Assembly: GCA_964477275.1 (NCBI GenBank)
Contig: CAYZDV010000003.1
Location: forward strand, 1-52,490
Length of the DNA stretch: 52,490 bases
Direction of reading: 5' to 3'
From: CAYZDV01 sp964477275
GTDB lineage: Bacteria > Acidobacteriota > Aminicenantia > Aminicenantales > Aminicenantaceae
Below, one piece after another: positions 24,088 through 32,975 of this stretch (the stretch's first letter is position 1; each line of letters starts with the position of its first letter). The position numbers were made by a program, and so were the translations under genes. The notes under the pieces were generated by a model. That model made no database searches. It saw only the letters and a list, made by a program, of their open reading frames with translations, and was not told the DNA's origin.

Positions 24088-26994
24088 CTAAGATGCCGAG
24101 ATTTTTTTCATTTTCCTTTTATCCAGGTCCATGGGAATGAATATGGAAAAGACCGCCCCTTTTTCGTATTCACTCTCCACTGTGATATGTCCTTCGTGCT
24201 CCTTGACGATGGCATAGCTGATGGACAAGCCGAGGCCGGTCCCCTTTCCCACTCCTTTTGTGGTGAAGAAGGGGTCGAAGATATGAGGCAGGTCTTGCTC
24301 CTTGATTCCTGTCCCCGTGTCCTCGATTTTGATCACCGCTTCGCTATTCGTTTGCCTGAGGTCGATGGTCAACGTTCCGCCTCGGGGCATGGCATCGACG
24401 GCATTGAGGATGATGTTGAGGAAGACCTGCCGGAGCCTCTCTCCTTCTGCCCAGAGGGGCCGAAGAGAAGAGAGCTTCAGGCGGAGGGCGATGTTCATCG
24501 TCTTCAGCTTGTACTCAATCAGAGAGACGATCTCTTCGAGGATCTCTTTGAGGTTGACTTGACAGAAAGAGGTTTCCGACGGGTTGCGGGCAAAGTTGAG
24601 CAGGTTTTTGATGATACGGGCCACTCGTTCTGTCTGGGCCTCGATCTTTTCCAGGATGGGCGCATGGCGGGAATTGACGAGCTTCTTCTGCAGAATCTGG
24701 ACATAGCTTGAGATTCCAGTCAGAGGGGTGTTGATTTCATGGGCCACGCCTGCGGAAAGGAGGCCGATGGAAGCCAGCTTTTCCGATGTGAGCAGCTGTT
24801 GCTGGAGGGTGATTTTTTCGGTGATGTCCTCAAAAGCGATCACCGTGCCGTAGGAGTTCATCTGATTATCCATCAAGGGCGTCTTGGCGATGTCGAATAT
24901 TTTCACTTCTCCGTCGGGCATCTCCAAAGGGATTTCACTCAAAAGGCGGAATTCTTTTTGAGAATCGAGGGGGAAGAGGACCGAGAAGTTTTTATGGCCC
25001 AGCACTCCGATCAGAGTCTTGTTGAAGACATCTTCTTTTTTTCTGGAAAAAGCCTTCTCCAGGACCCGGTTCCAGCCGATGATCTTCCCTTGCTGGTCGA
25101 TAACGGCCACGCCCATGGTCAGGCTTTCGATGATGTTTTCGCTGTAGTCTTTGAGTCGCTCCAGCTCCATGGCTCTGATATTGGCCTGGTTGTAAAGATA
25201 GGCATTCTCGAGGGCTAAGGCTACGGGAGGAGAAATGGTGGTCAGCAGTTCCCAGTCTGCGCTGGAAAGAAATGAGTTGTCCTGTTTTTTCCCCATGGCC
25301 AGACAGCCGATGAGCTGGTCCTCCGCCCTGAGAGGCAGGAAATGGAAGAAGCCGTAGGCGGAAAGCTCGTCCAGTTTTTTCTGAAGCTCTTTTTGCTCCG
25401 GAAAGGAAAACGGGGAGAGGAAATCCTTTTCCCTGAGGCCTTGATAAATGTGGCTGTCAAAATGGAGCTTGGTGTTGGTGGAGAAAGCTCTTCCTTTGGA
25501 TTTGAAGATGGAGAAGGAGTTCGTTTCCTCCTCGACTGGCAGAAGGAGGGCGATGGACCTCAGAGAGAGAGCATTGGCGATCAATTCGAGGAGTGAGCGG
25601 GAAAGCTTCTGGAGGTTCCTCTCTCGACCGAGTTCTTTGCTGATGGTGAGCAGGGTTTTGCGGTATTTGTAGCTCCGTTTATAAACGGCCCTGTCCAGGA
25701 TGGACTGAAAGAGCCTTTTGAGAGGAGGGAGGAGTGTCGCGCCGAGGATAATGGCCAGCATTCCAAGCAAAAGGGCATTCAGTCTGTTTTCCGCGAACCC
25801 TCTGGTCTGAGAGGTGATGATGAAATAGAGCATGGCCAGGACGACCGCTGAAGAGATCAAAGAGAATGCCTTCTTGAGGAGGGTCTCAAGTTCCTTCTGC
25901 CACTGGCCTGAGATGCTGTAAAAAAGAGAAAGAGGGATGAGCGCCTGGAGAATCACGCTCAGTTCAGCCGCCCGGGAGGGGACCTGTCCGAAAACGAAGG
26001 GAATGATGTAGAAAAGAGTGAAAGGGATAATTCCCAGGCCGATTCCGTAAAAGACCCACCTCAGTTGTTTTCTGACCATGAGGTTGGCCGGCTTCCACGT
26101 GCTGTGGAGGATGGCCACCAGGGCCAGTGATGAGAAGAGACCAAAATGGATGAGGTCGAGCTTTCCTGAAGTCTGGTGAAGCTGGAGGGCGAGAGATTCA
26201 CTCATATTCTTGAAGAAGGGGAGGTGGAAGAGAATCCTGATAAAAAGAAGAATCAGGCCCGGCAGATACAGGTAAGAGAGAAACGGAAGTTTCTCCCTGA
26301 GAAACGGCTTGCGCTGGGGAAAGATGAGGAAAAAATGGAGAAGCAGAGGAGGGAAAGCCAGAAAGGCGAATTTATCCAGGAAGAAGAAGATGGTATCGAG
26401 GGTGTCGAGCGCTCCTGACGGCGAGAAAATGTTGAACGAGTAGAAAGCCAGGGACAGCGCATAAATATAGAGTGAGGGGGGAGAAAGAGGCTTTTTGGAG
26501 GTGAGAAGAACGATGAAGCCGATCACCAGGGCTGTCAGGCCGACCAGGGCAAAGAAAAAATAGACAGGATCAACCCCTTTTTTATAGAGAAAGAAGGAGG
26601 GAAAGATGTTCAAGCCTCCCTTGACGATTTCGTAGGTGACTTTTTGCTCCAGAGACCCGGCTGTCCACAGGCTTTTGGCCACATCGATCTTGTTTTTCAC
26701 TGGGGTGTTGTTGATGGAATAGAGGATGTCCCCTTTTTTGATGCCGTGGAGATAGGCAGGGCTGCCGATTTCGACCCGGATGGCAGTCAAGCCTTCCGAT
26801 TTTTCTGCCCAGGTAACGCCATCCCAGGGCTTTTTCCAGATGGATTTCTTGTAGACATTCACTCCTCCCAGAATGAGAAGGAGCAGGAAGAGAAAAAGGC
26901 AGAAGGCAACACTCAGCCTCGTCGAGAGGGCTTTCTTCTGCTTCTTGGAAAATCCAAAAATTTGAATCATCTGGGCAAAAAAATATAGGCTCAT
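24088..26994 (-). CDS. Membrane sensor histidine kinase with PDZ, multi-TM, GAF and PAS domains
   Basis: 968 residues. Order of parts: one membrane helix (about 25-46); a PDZ domain in the periplasm (about 60-125, IEIGSPAYLHG-like carboxylate loop, GDILYSINNTPV); about eight membrane helices (135-405); a GAF domain (445-600); a PAS domain (615-735, MGVAVIDQQGKIIGWNRV); the phospho-acceptor H752 in AGVAHEINTPLTG; and an ATPase with NIILNAVDAM, DTGTGI and GKGTGLGLS. PDZ domains read exposed C-termini, so it may sense envelope protein damage or a secreted peptide. It is followed by its cognate NtrC-type regulator and preceded directly by a small exported protein, without any gap. Confidence 0.93.
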   Translation of the reverse strand: MSLYFFAQMIQIFGFSKKQKKALSTRLSVAFCLFLFLLLLILGGVNVYKKSIWKKPWDGVTWAEKSEGLTAIRVEIGSPAYLHGIKKGDILYSINNTPVKNKIDVAKSLWTAGSLEQKVTYEIVKGGLNIFPSFFLYKKGVDPVYFFFALVGLTALVIGFIVLLTSKKPLSPPSLYIYALSLAFYSFNIFSPSGALDTLDTIFFFLDKFAFLAFPPLLLHFFLIFPQRKPFLREKLPFLSYLYLPGLILLFIRILFHLPFFKNMSESLALQLHQTSGKLDLIHFGLFSSLALVAILHSTWKPANLMVRKQLRWVFYGIGLGIIPFTLFYIIPFVFGQVPSRAAELSVILQALIPLSLFYSISGQWQKELETLLKKAFSLISSAVVLAMLYFIITSQTRGFAENRLNALLLGMLAIILGATLLPPLKRLFQSILDRAVYKRSYKYRKTLLTISKELGRERNLQKLSRSLLELIANALSLRSIALLLPVEEETNSFSIFKSKGRAFSTNTKLHFDSHIYQGLREKDFLSPFSFPEQKELQKKLDELSAYGFFHFLPLRAEDQLIGCLAMGKKQDNSFLSSADWELLTTISPPVALALENAYLYNQANIRAMELERLKDYSENIIESLTMGVAVIDQQGKIIGWNRVLEKAFSRKKEDVFNKTLIGVLGHKNFSVLFPLDSQKEFRLLSEIPLEMPDGEVKIFDIAKTPLMDNQMNSYGTVIAFEDITEKITLQQQLLTSEKLASIGLLSAGVAHEINTPLTGISSYVQILQKKLVNSRHAPILEKIEAQTERVARIIKNLLNFARNPSETSFCQVNLKEILEEIVSLIEYKLKTMNIALRLKLSSLRPLWAEGERLRQVFLNIILNAVDAMPRGGTLTIDLRQTNSEAVIKIEDTGTGIKEQDLPHIFDPFFTTKGVGKGTGLGLSISYAIVKEHEGHITVESEYEKGAVFSIFIPMDLDKRKMKKISAS

Positions 26995-27279
26995 TCAGTC
27001 CAGGATATGTTTCTTCCCAGCCCTGATGGCCCACTTCATGCTCGATTGCTTCAGCAATTTTTCGAGCTCCGGGTCTTTTTTCAACCCCAGGGGTTTGGTG
27101 TCCCGGGAGAGGAACGTGCTCATGTAGTCGTACTTGGGTTTTTGCACCGGAACGTCCTGGGGCAAGACAGAAGAGCTTTTGGCAGATGACAGACTTTTAG
27201 AGGAGTGGGTGTTGGAAGGAGCGAAGAACAGGAGAAGAAGGAAAAACGCAAAGAATCCTTTCCCGACTCTCTGTCTCAT
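26995..27279 (-). CDS. Small exported protein upstream of the histidine kinase
   Basis: 94 residues with a signal peptide (RVGKGFFAFFLLLLFFAPSN), a Ser/Lys-rich linker and a mature part with YDYMSTFLSRDTKPLGL and a basic C-terminus (MKWAIRAGKKHILD). No family recognised. Its stop codon directly abuts the histidine kinase start (26994), so it belongs to the same operon. Since the kinase has a periplasmic PDZ domain that binds protein C-termini, this small protein could be its ligand or modulator (inference only). A promoter with a start point 3-4 nt before the ATG suggests a nearly leaderless mRNA. Confidence 0.7.
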   Translation of the reverse strand: MRQRVGKGFFAFFLLLLFFAPSNTHSSKSLSSAKSSSVLPQDVPVQKPKYDYMSTFLSRDTKPLGLKKDPELEKLLKQSSMKWAIRAGKKHILD

Positions 27280-27288
27280 TTCATTAAA

Positions 27289-27317
27289 AAAATAAATCTT
27301 TCTTCAGGATTTGTCAA
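27289..27317 (-). promoter_or_regulatory. Sigma-70-type promoter of the kinase/regulator operon
   Basis: Minus strand TTGACA (27312-27317), 17-bp spacer, TATTTT (27289-27294). The predicted start point is around 27282 and the ATG is at 27279, leaving almost no leader. Confidence 0.6.
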
Positions 27318-27335
27318 CTTCATGAAGAGCAACAT

Positions 27336-27525
27336 AAGCATCTTTTTTTCCGTGATAGCTGTGCTATTTTTAAGGATGGGTCCTGTCACGGGGTGTCCCC
27401 CGTCCGTCCTCGCTCCACCCATCCCCCCGTGGGGAACCCCTTCCGCTGCGGGCGTTGCGGGGGAGCACCCCGTGCCACCCATCCTTTCTTAAATGAAAAT
27501 ATTTATCACGGAAAAAAAGATGCTT
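27336..27525. mobile_element. Inverted-repeat (MITE-like) element, 190 bp
   Basis: A perfect 22-bp inverted repeat forms the ends (27336-27357 and 27504-27525, reading AAGCATC and a T-run then CCGTGATA). Further inside the arms keep pairing imperfectly (AAGGATGGGT, CACGGGGTG, TCCCCCG). The 8-bp sequence AGAGCAAC occurs just outside both ends (27326-27333 and 27529-27536), as a target duplication would. The core is GC-rich and non-coding. It sits between the divergent promoters of the kinase operon and the pilC-type operon, so this 340-bp gap is fully accounted for. Confidence 0.7.
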
Positions 27526-27547
27526 CCAAGAGCAACGATTCCCTGCA

Positions 27548-27576
27548 TTGACAAACAACAGAGGATAACCTAATAT
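27548..27576 (+). promoter_or_regulatory. Sigma-70-type promoter of the pilus/secretion operon
   Basis: TTGACA (27548-27553), 17-bp spacer, TAATAT (27571-27576), a near-consensus promoter 44 bp upstream of the PilC-like gene (start 27620). It lies just outside the right end of the inverted-repeat element. Confidence 0.8.
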
Positions 27577-27619
27577 ATTTTTACACTTTTAAAGAATTTA
27601 GAGGACCGTTTTTCAGCGA

Positions 27620-28828
27620 ATGCCGTATTACATCTGCCGTTATGCCGTTGAGGAAGGGAACATCCAGATCCAGTCTTTCCTGGCTTCTTCCGGGAAGGAT
27701 TGCCAGAAGTATTTTGAGGAAAAAGGATATTGCGTCTTATCGGTCAGGCTCGACTGGAAAAAAATCCAGATCCCGGTCGTTCCTTTTGAGAAGAAGATCA
27801 AAGACAGAGATTTCATCATGTTCAATCAAGAGCTGGTGGCGATGATCAAAGCCGGTTACCCCATTCTGAAGAGCGTTGAGGTCATCCTCAGCCGCATGAA
27901 AAACATCCATCTCAGAGAGTTGTTAATGAAAGTCGAGAAGGAGGTCAGAGCCGGGAAGTCGCTTTCGGAAGCTTTCGCCCCTTACGAGAGAAACTTCGGC
28001 CGGGTCTACACGGCTTCGCTGCTGGCCGGGGAGAGAAGCGGCAACTTATCCGGCACCATCAACCGTTACATCGACTACGCCAAAGTCATCGCTCAGACCA
28101 AATCCAGAATCAGGTCTGCGCTGACCTATCCCACGCTGCTCCTTCTTTTTTCATTCCTGCTCCTCGGAATCCTGGTCAATTTCATCCTGCCCAGTTTTTC
28201 TGATTTTTACACCGGGTTTGAGGCCCAGCTTCCGGGAATCACGCGTGTCCTCATCTCTTTTTCGACTGCGGTCAGGTCCAACATTCTTCCCTTGATCGGC
28301 TTTCTCGCCGTGGTTGGCATGGCTCTTTCCCAGATGAGACGATACGAAAAGGCCAATGTTCTCCTCGACCGCGTCAAGCTCAAAATCCCCTACGGAGGCA
28401 CGATATGGCTCGAGTCAGGGATTGCCATCTTCTCCAGGACGCTTGGCCTTCTGCTGGAAGCCGGGATCACTCTTCTCCAGTCTTCCGCTATCGCAAACAA
28501 GGCCATCCCCAACAGGTACCTCGTCCGCAGTTTGAATGACCTTCCCGAGCACATCAAAGAGGGTCAGAGTCTCTCCGCGTCTCTGGCCAGAGCCGGCTTT
28601 TTCTCCCCGCTCGCTCTGGACATGATTCGCATCGGAGAGACCTCGGCCAACCTTGAAGGGATGCTGGCCGAAGTGGCCGATTACTATAATCAGAACATCC
28701 AGAGGAAGATCGATACTCTGGTTTCACTCATTGAGCCGCTGATCATCATCTTCATGGGCCTGATCGTGGCCGCCATGCTCCTCTCTGTTTATTTGCCGAT
28801 TTTTAATATAATAAGGGTTGTCCGATAA
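27620..28828 (+). CDS. PilC/GspF-family inner-membrane platform protein
   Basis: 402 residues, the polytopic platform protein of type IV pilus and type II secretion machines. The two GspF domains are recognisable: residues about 70-190 (FNQELVAMIKAGYPILKSVE, then GNLSGTINRYIDYA) and about 270-395 (FSRTLGLLLEAGITLLQS, GETSANLEGMLAEVADYY). Each is followed by membrane helices (SALTYPTLLLLFSFLLLG; SLIEPLIIIFMGLIVAAML). First gene of a seven-gene operon ending with a secretin. The upstream promoter is strong. It cannot be told from this gene alone whether the machine is a pilus, a secretion system or a competence-type apparatus. Confidence 0.93.
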   Translation: MPYYICRYAVEEGNIQIQSFLASSGKDCQKYFEEKGYCVLSVRLDWKKIQIPVVPFEKKIKDRDFIMFNQELVAMIKAGYPILKSVEVILSRMKNIHLRELLMKVEKEVRAGKSLSEAFAPYERNFGRVYTASLLAGERSGNLSGTINRYIDYAKVIAQTKSRIRSALTYPTLLLLFSFLLLGILVNFILPSFSDFYTGFEAQLPGITRVLISFSTAVRSNILPLIGFLAVVGMALSQMRRYEKANVLLDRVKLKIPYGGTIWLESGIAIFSRTLGLLLEAGITLLQSSAIANKAIPNRYLVRSLNDLPEHIKEGQSLSASLARAGFFSPLALDMIRIGETSANLEGMLAEVADYYNQNIQRKIDTLVSLIEPLIIIFMGLIVAAMLLSVYLPIFNIIRVVR

Positions 28829-28839
28829 GAAGGAAGAAG

Positions 28840-30450
28840 ATGAGAAAAAAAGAGCCGGAAAAAAACCCGCGTTCCGAAGAGGAAAAAACGAAACAGCTTG
28901 CCGAAAGGTATAACGTCCCCTATATCGACCTTTCCTCCCATGCCTTTGACCGGAACCTTGTTCAATTCTTCCCGGCGGATTTTCTCCATCGGGTGAATTT
29001 TATTCCTTTCGAGGAAAAAGAAAACATCGTCAAAATCGCCATCGCCGATCCCTCTGACATCTCCGCCATTGACGCCATCGAAGCCCATCTGGGAAAGAAA
29101 GTGGAGGTTTTCGCCACGACCAAGCGAGCGATCCATGAAGCGCTGCGCAAGAGCGAAACAGCCCAGCAGGTCCTTCGCGAAGCGACCGAAGGGTTCATCA
29201 TGCAGGTGGTGGAAAAGGAGGGGAGTGAGGGGGAGGAAGCCATTTCGGTCGAGACCCTTGCGGATAAGGATGGCTCCATCATCAAGCTGGTCAACTCCAT
29301 CATTTTCACCGCGGTTCAGAAGAGGGCCAGTGATGTCCACATCGAGTCGAAAGAGGAGAGAGTCATCGTCAAGTACCGTATCGATGGGGTTCTGGGCGAA
29401 GCCATGGAGCCGATCGACAAAAAATTCCAGGCCTCCATCATCTCCCGCGTCAAGGTCATGTCCGACCTCGACATCGCAGAGCGAAGGGTTCCCCAGGACG
29501 GAAGATTCAGGCTGAAAATCAAGGACAAGACCATCGATTTCCGTGTCTCCATCATGCCCAGCATTTACGGTGAAGACGCTGTGATCAGGATTCTCGACAA
29601 GGATATGATCACCGAGGCCATCTCCGAACTTCGGCTGGACCTGCTCGGTTTTTCCGACGAGGTGCTGATCAGGTTCCGCCGCTACATCACCCAGCCTTAC
29701 GGCATGGTGCTCGTCACCGGCCCCACCGGAAGCGGAAAAACCACCACCCTCTATGCCGCCTTAACGGAGATTTTTTCTTCCGAAGACAAAATCGTCACCA
29801 TCGAGGATCCGGTGGAGTACCAGATTGAAGGAATCACCCAAATCCCGGTGAACGAGAAGAAGGGGCTGACGTTTGCTCGCGGGCTGAGGTCCATATTGAG
29901 GCATGACCCTGATAAGATTATGGTCGGGGAGATCAGAGACCCGGAGACAGCCCAGATCGCCATTCAATCCGCCTTGACCGGTCATCTGGTCTTCACGACC
30001 GTTCACGCCAACAATGTTTTCGACGTCATCGGCCGTTTTCTCCACATGCAGGTTGACCCTTACAGTTTCATCTCAGCCCTCAACTGCATCCTGGCTCAGA
30101 GGCTTGTCCGCGTGCTCTGTCCCAAATGCAAGGCCCCGGTCAGGTATGATGCCGGCCAGCTCGAGGAGTCCGGGCTCGACCCCAGAAAATACAGGGAGCA
30201 AATTTTCTATGAAGCCAAGGGATGCCCGGAATGCAATTTGACCGGCTACCAGGGAAGGACAGCCATCGCCGAGCTGCTCGAGCTTTCCGACGAGATCCGG
30301 GAGATGATCCTGGGAAAGAAGCCTCTTTCAGAAGTGAGAAAGAGAGCCAAGAGCGAAGGGATGATTTTCCTGAGAGAAGTGGGGATGGAAAAAGTCCTGA
30401 AGGGAACGACCAGTCTCAAAGAGCTGAACAAGGTGACATTCGTCGAGTGA
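28840..30450 (+). CDS. PilB/GspE-family assembly ATPase
   Basis: 536-residue hexameric ATPase that powers pseudopilus or pilus extension at the inner membrane. An N-terminal MshEN-type domain (IDLSSHAF, HRVNFIPFEEKENIVKIAIADP) is followed by the ATPase core: Walker A GPTGSGKTTT, Asp box, Walker B MVGEIRDPETAQ and His box TGHLVFTTVHAN. A tetracysteine zinc site is in CPKCKAPV and CPECNLTGYQGR. It starts 11 bp after the PilC-like gene. The extension-type ATPase call is strong; no retraction ATPase (PilT) gene is present in the window. Confidence 0.94.
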   Translation: MRKKEPEKNPRSEEEKTKQLAERYNVPYIDLSSHAFDRNLVQFFPADFLHRVNFIPFEEKENIVKIAIADPSDISAIDAIEAHLGKKVEVFATTKRAIHEALRKSETAQQVLREATEGFIMQVVEKEGSEGEEAISVETLADKDGSIIKLVNSIIFTAVQKRASDVHIESKEERVIVKYRIDGVLGEAMEPIDKKFQASIISRVKVMSDLDIAERRVPQDGRFRLKIKDKTIDFRVSIMPSIYGEDAVIRILDKDMITEAISELRLDLLGFSDEVLIRFRRYITQPYGMVLVTGPTGSGKTTTLYAALTEIFSSEDKIVTIEDPVEYQIEGITQIPVNEKKGLTFARGLRSILRHDPDKIMVGEIRDPETAQIAIQSALTGHLVFTTVHANNVFDVIGRFLHMQVDPYSFISALNCILAQRLVRVLCPKCKAPVRYDAGQLEESGLDPRKYREQIFYEAKGCPECNLTGYQGRTAIAELLELSDEIREMILGKKPLSEVRKRAKSEGMIFLREVGMEKVLKGTTSLKELNKVTFVE

Positions 30451-30454
30451 GCCG

Positions 30455-31393
30455 ATGGTGTTTTTAAAAGATTGGTTGATAAATTTTTTCACCCTCCAGC
30501 CCTTTCCCCAGGCCGCCATCCAGTTTGCTTCCCGCTATGTCAGCGGAATCCATGTCGCCGGCCGTGAGGGGAAAGTCAGGAATCATTTCATCCTCTCCCT
30601 GGAGAAAGGGACCATCCAGCCCTCCTTTGACAGGAAGAACATCAATAATCCGGCCCTGCTGGAGAAAAAGCTCAGGGAAGGTTTGAACACCCTTCTCCTC
30701 TCAGGCCGAAAAGTCGCCTGTCTCATTCCTGAATTGTCAGTGAAAGGCTTCGTTTTTTCCTTCAAGTCCCTTCCCTCATCCTGGCCGGAGAGAGAACAAA
30801 TCATCCGCTTCCGGATCAAAAAACAAATCCCCCTGCTCCCCGGGGATACCCGCTGCGCCTTCGATGTGATGAAGACGAACAGCTCGACCAAGGTGTATGC
30901 TTCTGTGGTTCGCTCCTCTGTTGTCAGAGAGTATGAAGACCTTCTCGGTAAATTCCGGTTAACAACCGTAACGGTCGGCGTTCCCACCTTCTGCCTCTAT
31001 AATTTGCTCAACATGGAGAAAGCCAGAGATGCGCTCTTCGTTAACATCGAAGAAGACACGGTCAGTCTTCTGGGAGTGATCAATTCAGAGGTGATTCTCT
31101 ATCGTCAGAAGCCGTTTCTCGTTGAAGCCCGGGCCGGAGCCTCCGCGGCCCAGAAAATGGAAAGCGTCGTCAAGGAGGTGGAGAACACCGTCCATTTTAT
31201 AGAGGATAGAGAGGAGAGAAAGGTGCGGTCCTTCTATGTTCGCCTCGGCCTTCTGGAGGATGGAGAGATTTTATCCCTCCTGCGGGAAAAATCACCCTTT
31301 CCGTTGACCGGCATCGAGTCGGAGCTGACCTCTCCGCTCGGTTCAAAAGAAAAGAAAATCCTCTCTCCTTTGATCGGACAGATTCTGCGATGA
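30455..31393 (+). CDS. PilM-like / GspL-like actin-fold protein
   Basis: 312 residues. Position in the operon (between the ATPase and PilN-like protein) and features such as FRIKKQIPLLPGDTRCAFDV, TVTVGVPTFCLYNLLN and the strand FVNIEEDTVSLLGV fit the PilM/GspL cytoplasmic domain of the inner-membrane alignment complex. Similarity is weak and the usual ATP-binding signatures are not obvious. The start ATG lies 5 bp after the PilB stop, and its stop overlaps the next start (ATGA at 31390). Confidence 0.75.
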   Translation: MVFLKDWLINFFTLQPFPQAAIQFASRYVSGIHVAGREGKVRNHFILSLEKGTIQPSFDRKNINNPALLEKKLREGLNTLLLSGRKVACLIPELSVKGFVFSFKSLPSSWPEREQIIRFRIKKQIPLLPGDTRCAFDVMKTNSSTKVYASVVRSSVVREYEDLLGKFRLTTVTVGVPTFCLYNLLNMEKARDALFVNIEEDTVSLLGVINSEVILYRQKPFLVEARAGASAAQKMESVVKEVENTVHFIEDREERKVRSFYVRLGLLEDGEILSLLREKSPFPLTGIESELTSPLGSKEKKILSPLIGQILR

Positions 31394-31953
31394 GTACGAG
31401 ATATATCCGCTTGAACTTAGCCAGCCATCCGCTGCGAAACAGGAGGTTGTTTTTCCTGCTTTTCTTCGGCCTTCTTGCTCTTCTGCTCTTTGTCTCTATC
31501 CTGGCTGGAAAAACGTATGTTGAGTACAGAACCAAGACCCGGGAAGTCAAAGCCTCCATCCAGAACACAGAGAGAATGATCATGGATGCCCAGAGAGCCG
31601 AGAAAAGACTCGCCGTGCGTCTCAACGATGTCGTCAAGACACATCAGGGGAAGGTGGACCTGGTGAACAGCATCATTCTCAAGAAGAGTTTTTCCTGGCT
31701 CGATTTTCTTGCCGACCTGGAGGATGCTCTTCCGGATTCTTCCTATATCGTTTCGCTCGCTCCGGCCTTCACCGAGGGTTCACGATTGCAGCTGCGGTTA
31801 AGAGTCGTCTCTGCCGGTGTCGATGACCTGGTCAAGCTGATCGAAAATTTGAGAGCCCTGAAATTCAACGATATCCGGCTGGAGAGCGAAGCAGAAGATG
31901 CGACGGGGTTCTTGATATCCAACATTTCTTTGAGCTATGAGATCGGTGCTTAA
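31390..31953 (+). CDS. PilN-like inner-membrane protein
   Basis: 187 residues with one N-terminal membrane helix after a short cytoplasmic tail (RYIRLNLASHPLRNRR, then LFFLLFFGLLALLLFVSILA). A coiled-coil stretch follows and then a small periplasmic ferredoxin-like domain (SWLDFLADLEDALPDSSYIV). The tail motif INLA/RLNLASHP is the usual PilM-binding sequence of PilN. Overlaps its neighbours at both ends (4 bp and 17 bp). Confidence 0.82.
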   Translation: MSTRYIRLNLASHPLRNRRLFFLLFFGLLALLLFVSILAGKTYVEYRTKTREVKASIQNTERMIMDAQRAEKRLAVRLNDVVKTHQGKVDLVNSIILKKSFSWLDFLADLEDALPDSSYIVSLAPAFTEGSRLQLRLRVVSAGVDDLVKLIENLRALKFNDIRLESEAEDATGFLISNISLSYEIGA

Positions 31954-32497
31954 TTTACTGGAAGACAGAGAGAAAAAGATCCTGCGCAACCTGGGACTTG
32001 CCCTGGGAGCGGTTCTGGTCTTTCTCGTTTTCTTTTCTCTTCCTCAAAAGAAAAGATGCTCGGATGCGCTCTCGCATCTGGAGGAGAAAAAAAGGGAATA
32101 TCGCCATTTCCACCAGATCGCCCAGGAAAGGGAGGCGGAATGGCGGCGATGGCAGACCGCGTTTATTGATATCGATGAACTGAAGCTTACCTATTTTTAT
32201 GATGGGAATCAAATCCCTCAGCAGCTCAGGACCGACCTTGAAAAGGTTTTGAACAAAGCCGGGACTCAAGCCTCCCGCATCAGTTACACCTACACAGAAT
32301 TCAAGAAGGAAGAGGTCAAGAAGGTTTCCGTGATTTTTAACATCAGAGGGCCTTACATGTCGTTGAAAAGGTTCCTTCTCACCGTGGAGGAGTTGCCGAA
32401 ATTCCTGCTCGTGGAGAAGATTGATTTCCAGGACATAGATGCCCGACGGGGGATGCTGGAGTTGAAGATGACTTTGGCAGGTTACTATGAAAACTAA
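31937..32497 (+). CDS. PilO-like inner-membrane protein
   Basis: 186 residues with a single N-terminal membrane helix (LGLALGAVLVFLVFFSLP), a coiled-coil (LSHLEEKKREYRHFHQIAQE) and a C-terminal ferredoxin-like fold (VSVIFNIRGPYMSLKRFLLT, KIDFQDIDARRGMLELKMTL). This is the layout of PilO/GspM, partner of PilN in the alignment complex. Its start lies inside the end of the PilN-like gene and its end overlaps the following gene by 11 bp. Confidence 0.82.
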   Translation: MRSVLNLLEDREKKILRNLGLALGAVLVFLVFFSLPQKKRCSDALSHLEEKKREYRHFHQIAQEREAEWRRWQTAFIDIDELKLTYFYDGNQIPQQLRTDLEKVLNKAGTQASRISYTYTEFKKEEVKKVSVIFNIRGPYMSLKRFLLTVEELPKFLLVEKIDFQDIDARRGMLELKMTLAGYYEN

Positions 32498-32975
32498 CGC
32501 GACACTCCTTTTCTCCGCCGTTTTCCTTCTGGGCTTGATCTCTCTCCTCTGGGCAGGGGGACTCAAGGAAGAAAGGCCAGCAGGGATCGAAGAGAAGAGC
32601 CTGATCCGGAAGGAGCTGCTGGCCGGGAAGAAGCAAGAGCTCAAACCTCCGCGGAGAAGCATTTTCTCTCTCAGGAATTCGCCGCAGCAGGAAATGATGA
32701 TACCCCCTGTCAGTATGAAACCCAGAGCCCGAGAGAGCGCCATGATGGATGAGAAAAGAACGGACGAAAACTGGTTGAACCTCAGATATATCGGACACAT
32801 CATCTCCGGGCAGAAAGTCGTGGCTTTGATTCTCCTCGAGGGGAATGTTTTGACTGTGGAGAAGGGTGAGGTCATTGCCGAAGGAATGGTGGTGGGAGAA
32901 TTGACGCCTCTTGCTATCGAGATTATCGGTCCTGACACCGAAAAAAGAAAGTATCCCCTGGAAGGAGAGAAATAA
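32487..32975 (+). CDS. PilP/GspC-like periplasmic protein
   Basis: 162 residues with a signal peptide or anchor (LLFSAVFLLGLISLLWAGG), a Lys/Arg-rich linker and a small C-terminal beta-domain (LNLRYIGHIISGQKVVALIL, GEVIAEGMVVGELTP) resembling the homology-region domain of PilP/GspC that contacts the secretin. No lipobox is seen, unlike classical PilP. It precedes the secretin with a one-base overlap (ATG at 32975), supporting the role. Similarity is modest. Confidence 0.7.
   Translation: MKTNATLLFSAVFLLGLISLLWAGGLKEERPAGIEEKSLIRKELLAGKKQELKPPRRSIFSLRNSPQQEMMIPPVSMKPRARESAMMDEKRTDENWLNLRYIGHIISGQKVVALILLEGNVLTVEKGEVIAEGMVVGELTPLAIEIIGPDTEKRKYPLEGEK

Noticed and set aside
27360..27500. TGGCACGGGGTGC on the minus strand as a third sigma-54 promoter
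   Set aside because: GG and GC are 10 bp apart instead of 12, and it lies within the GC-rich core of the inverted-repeat element.
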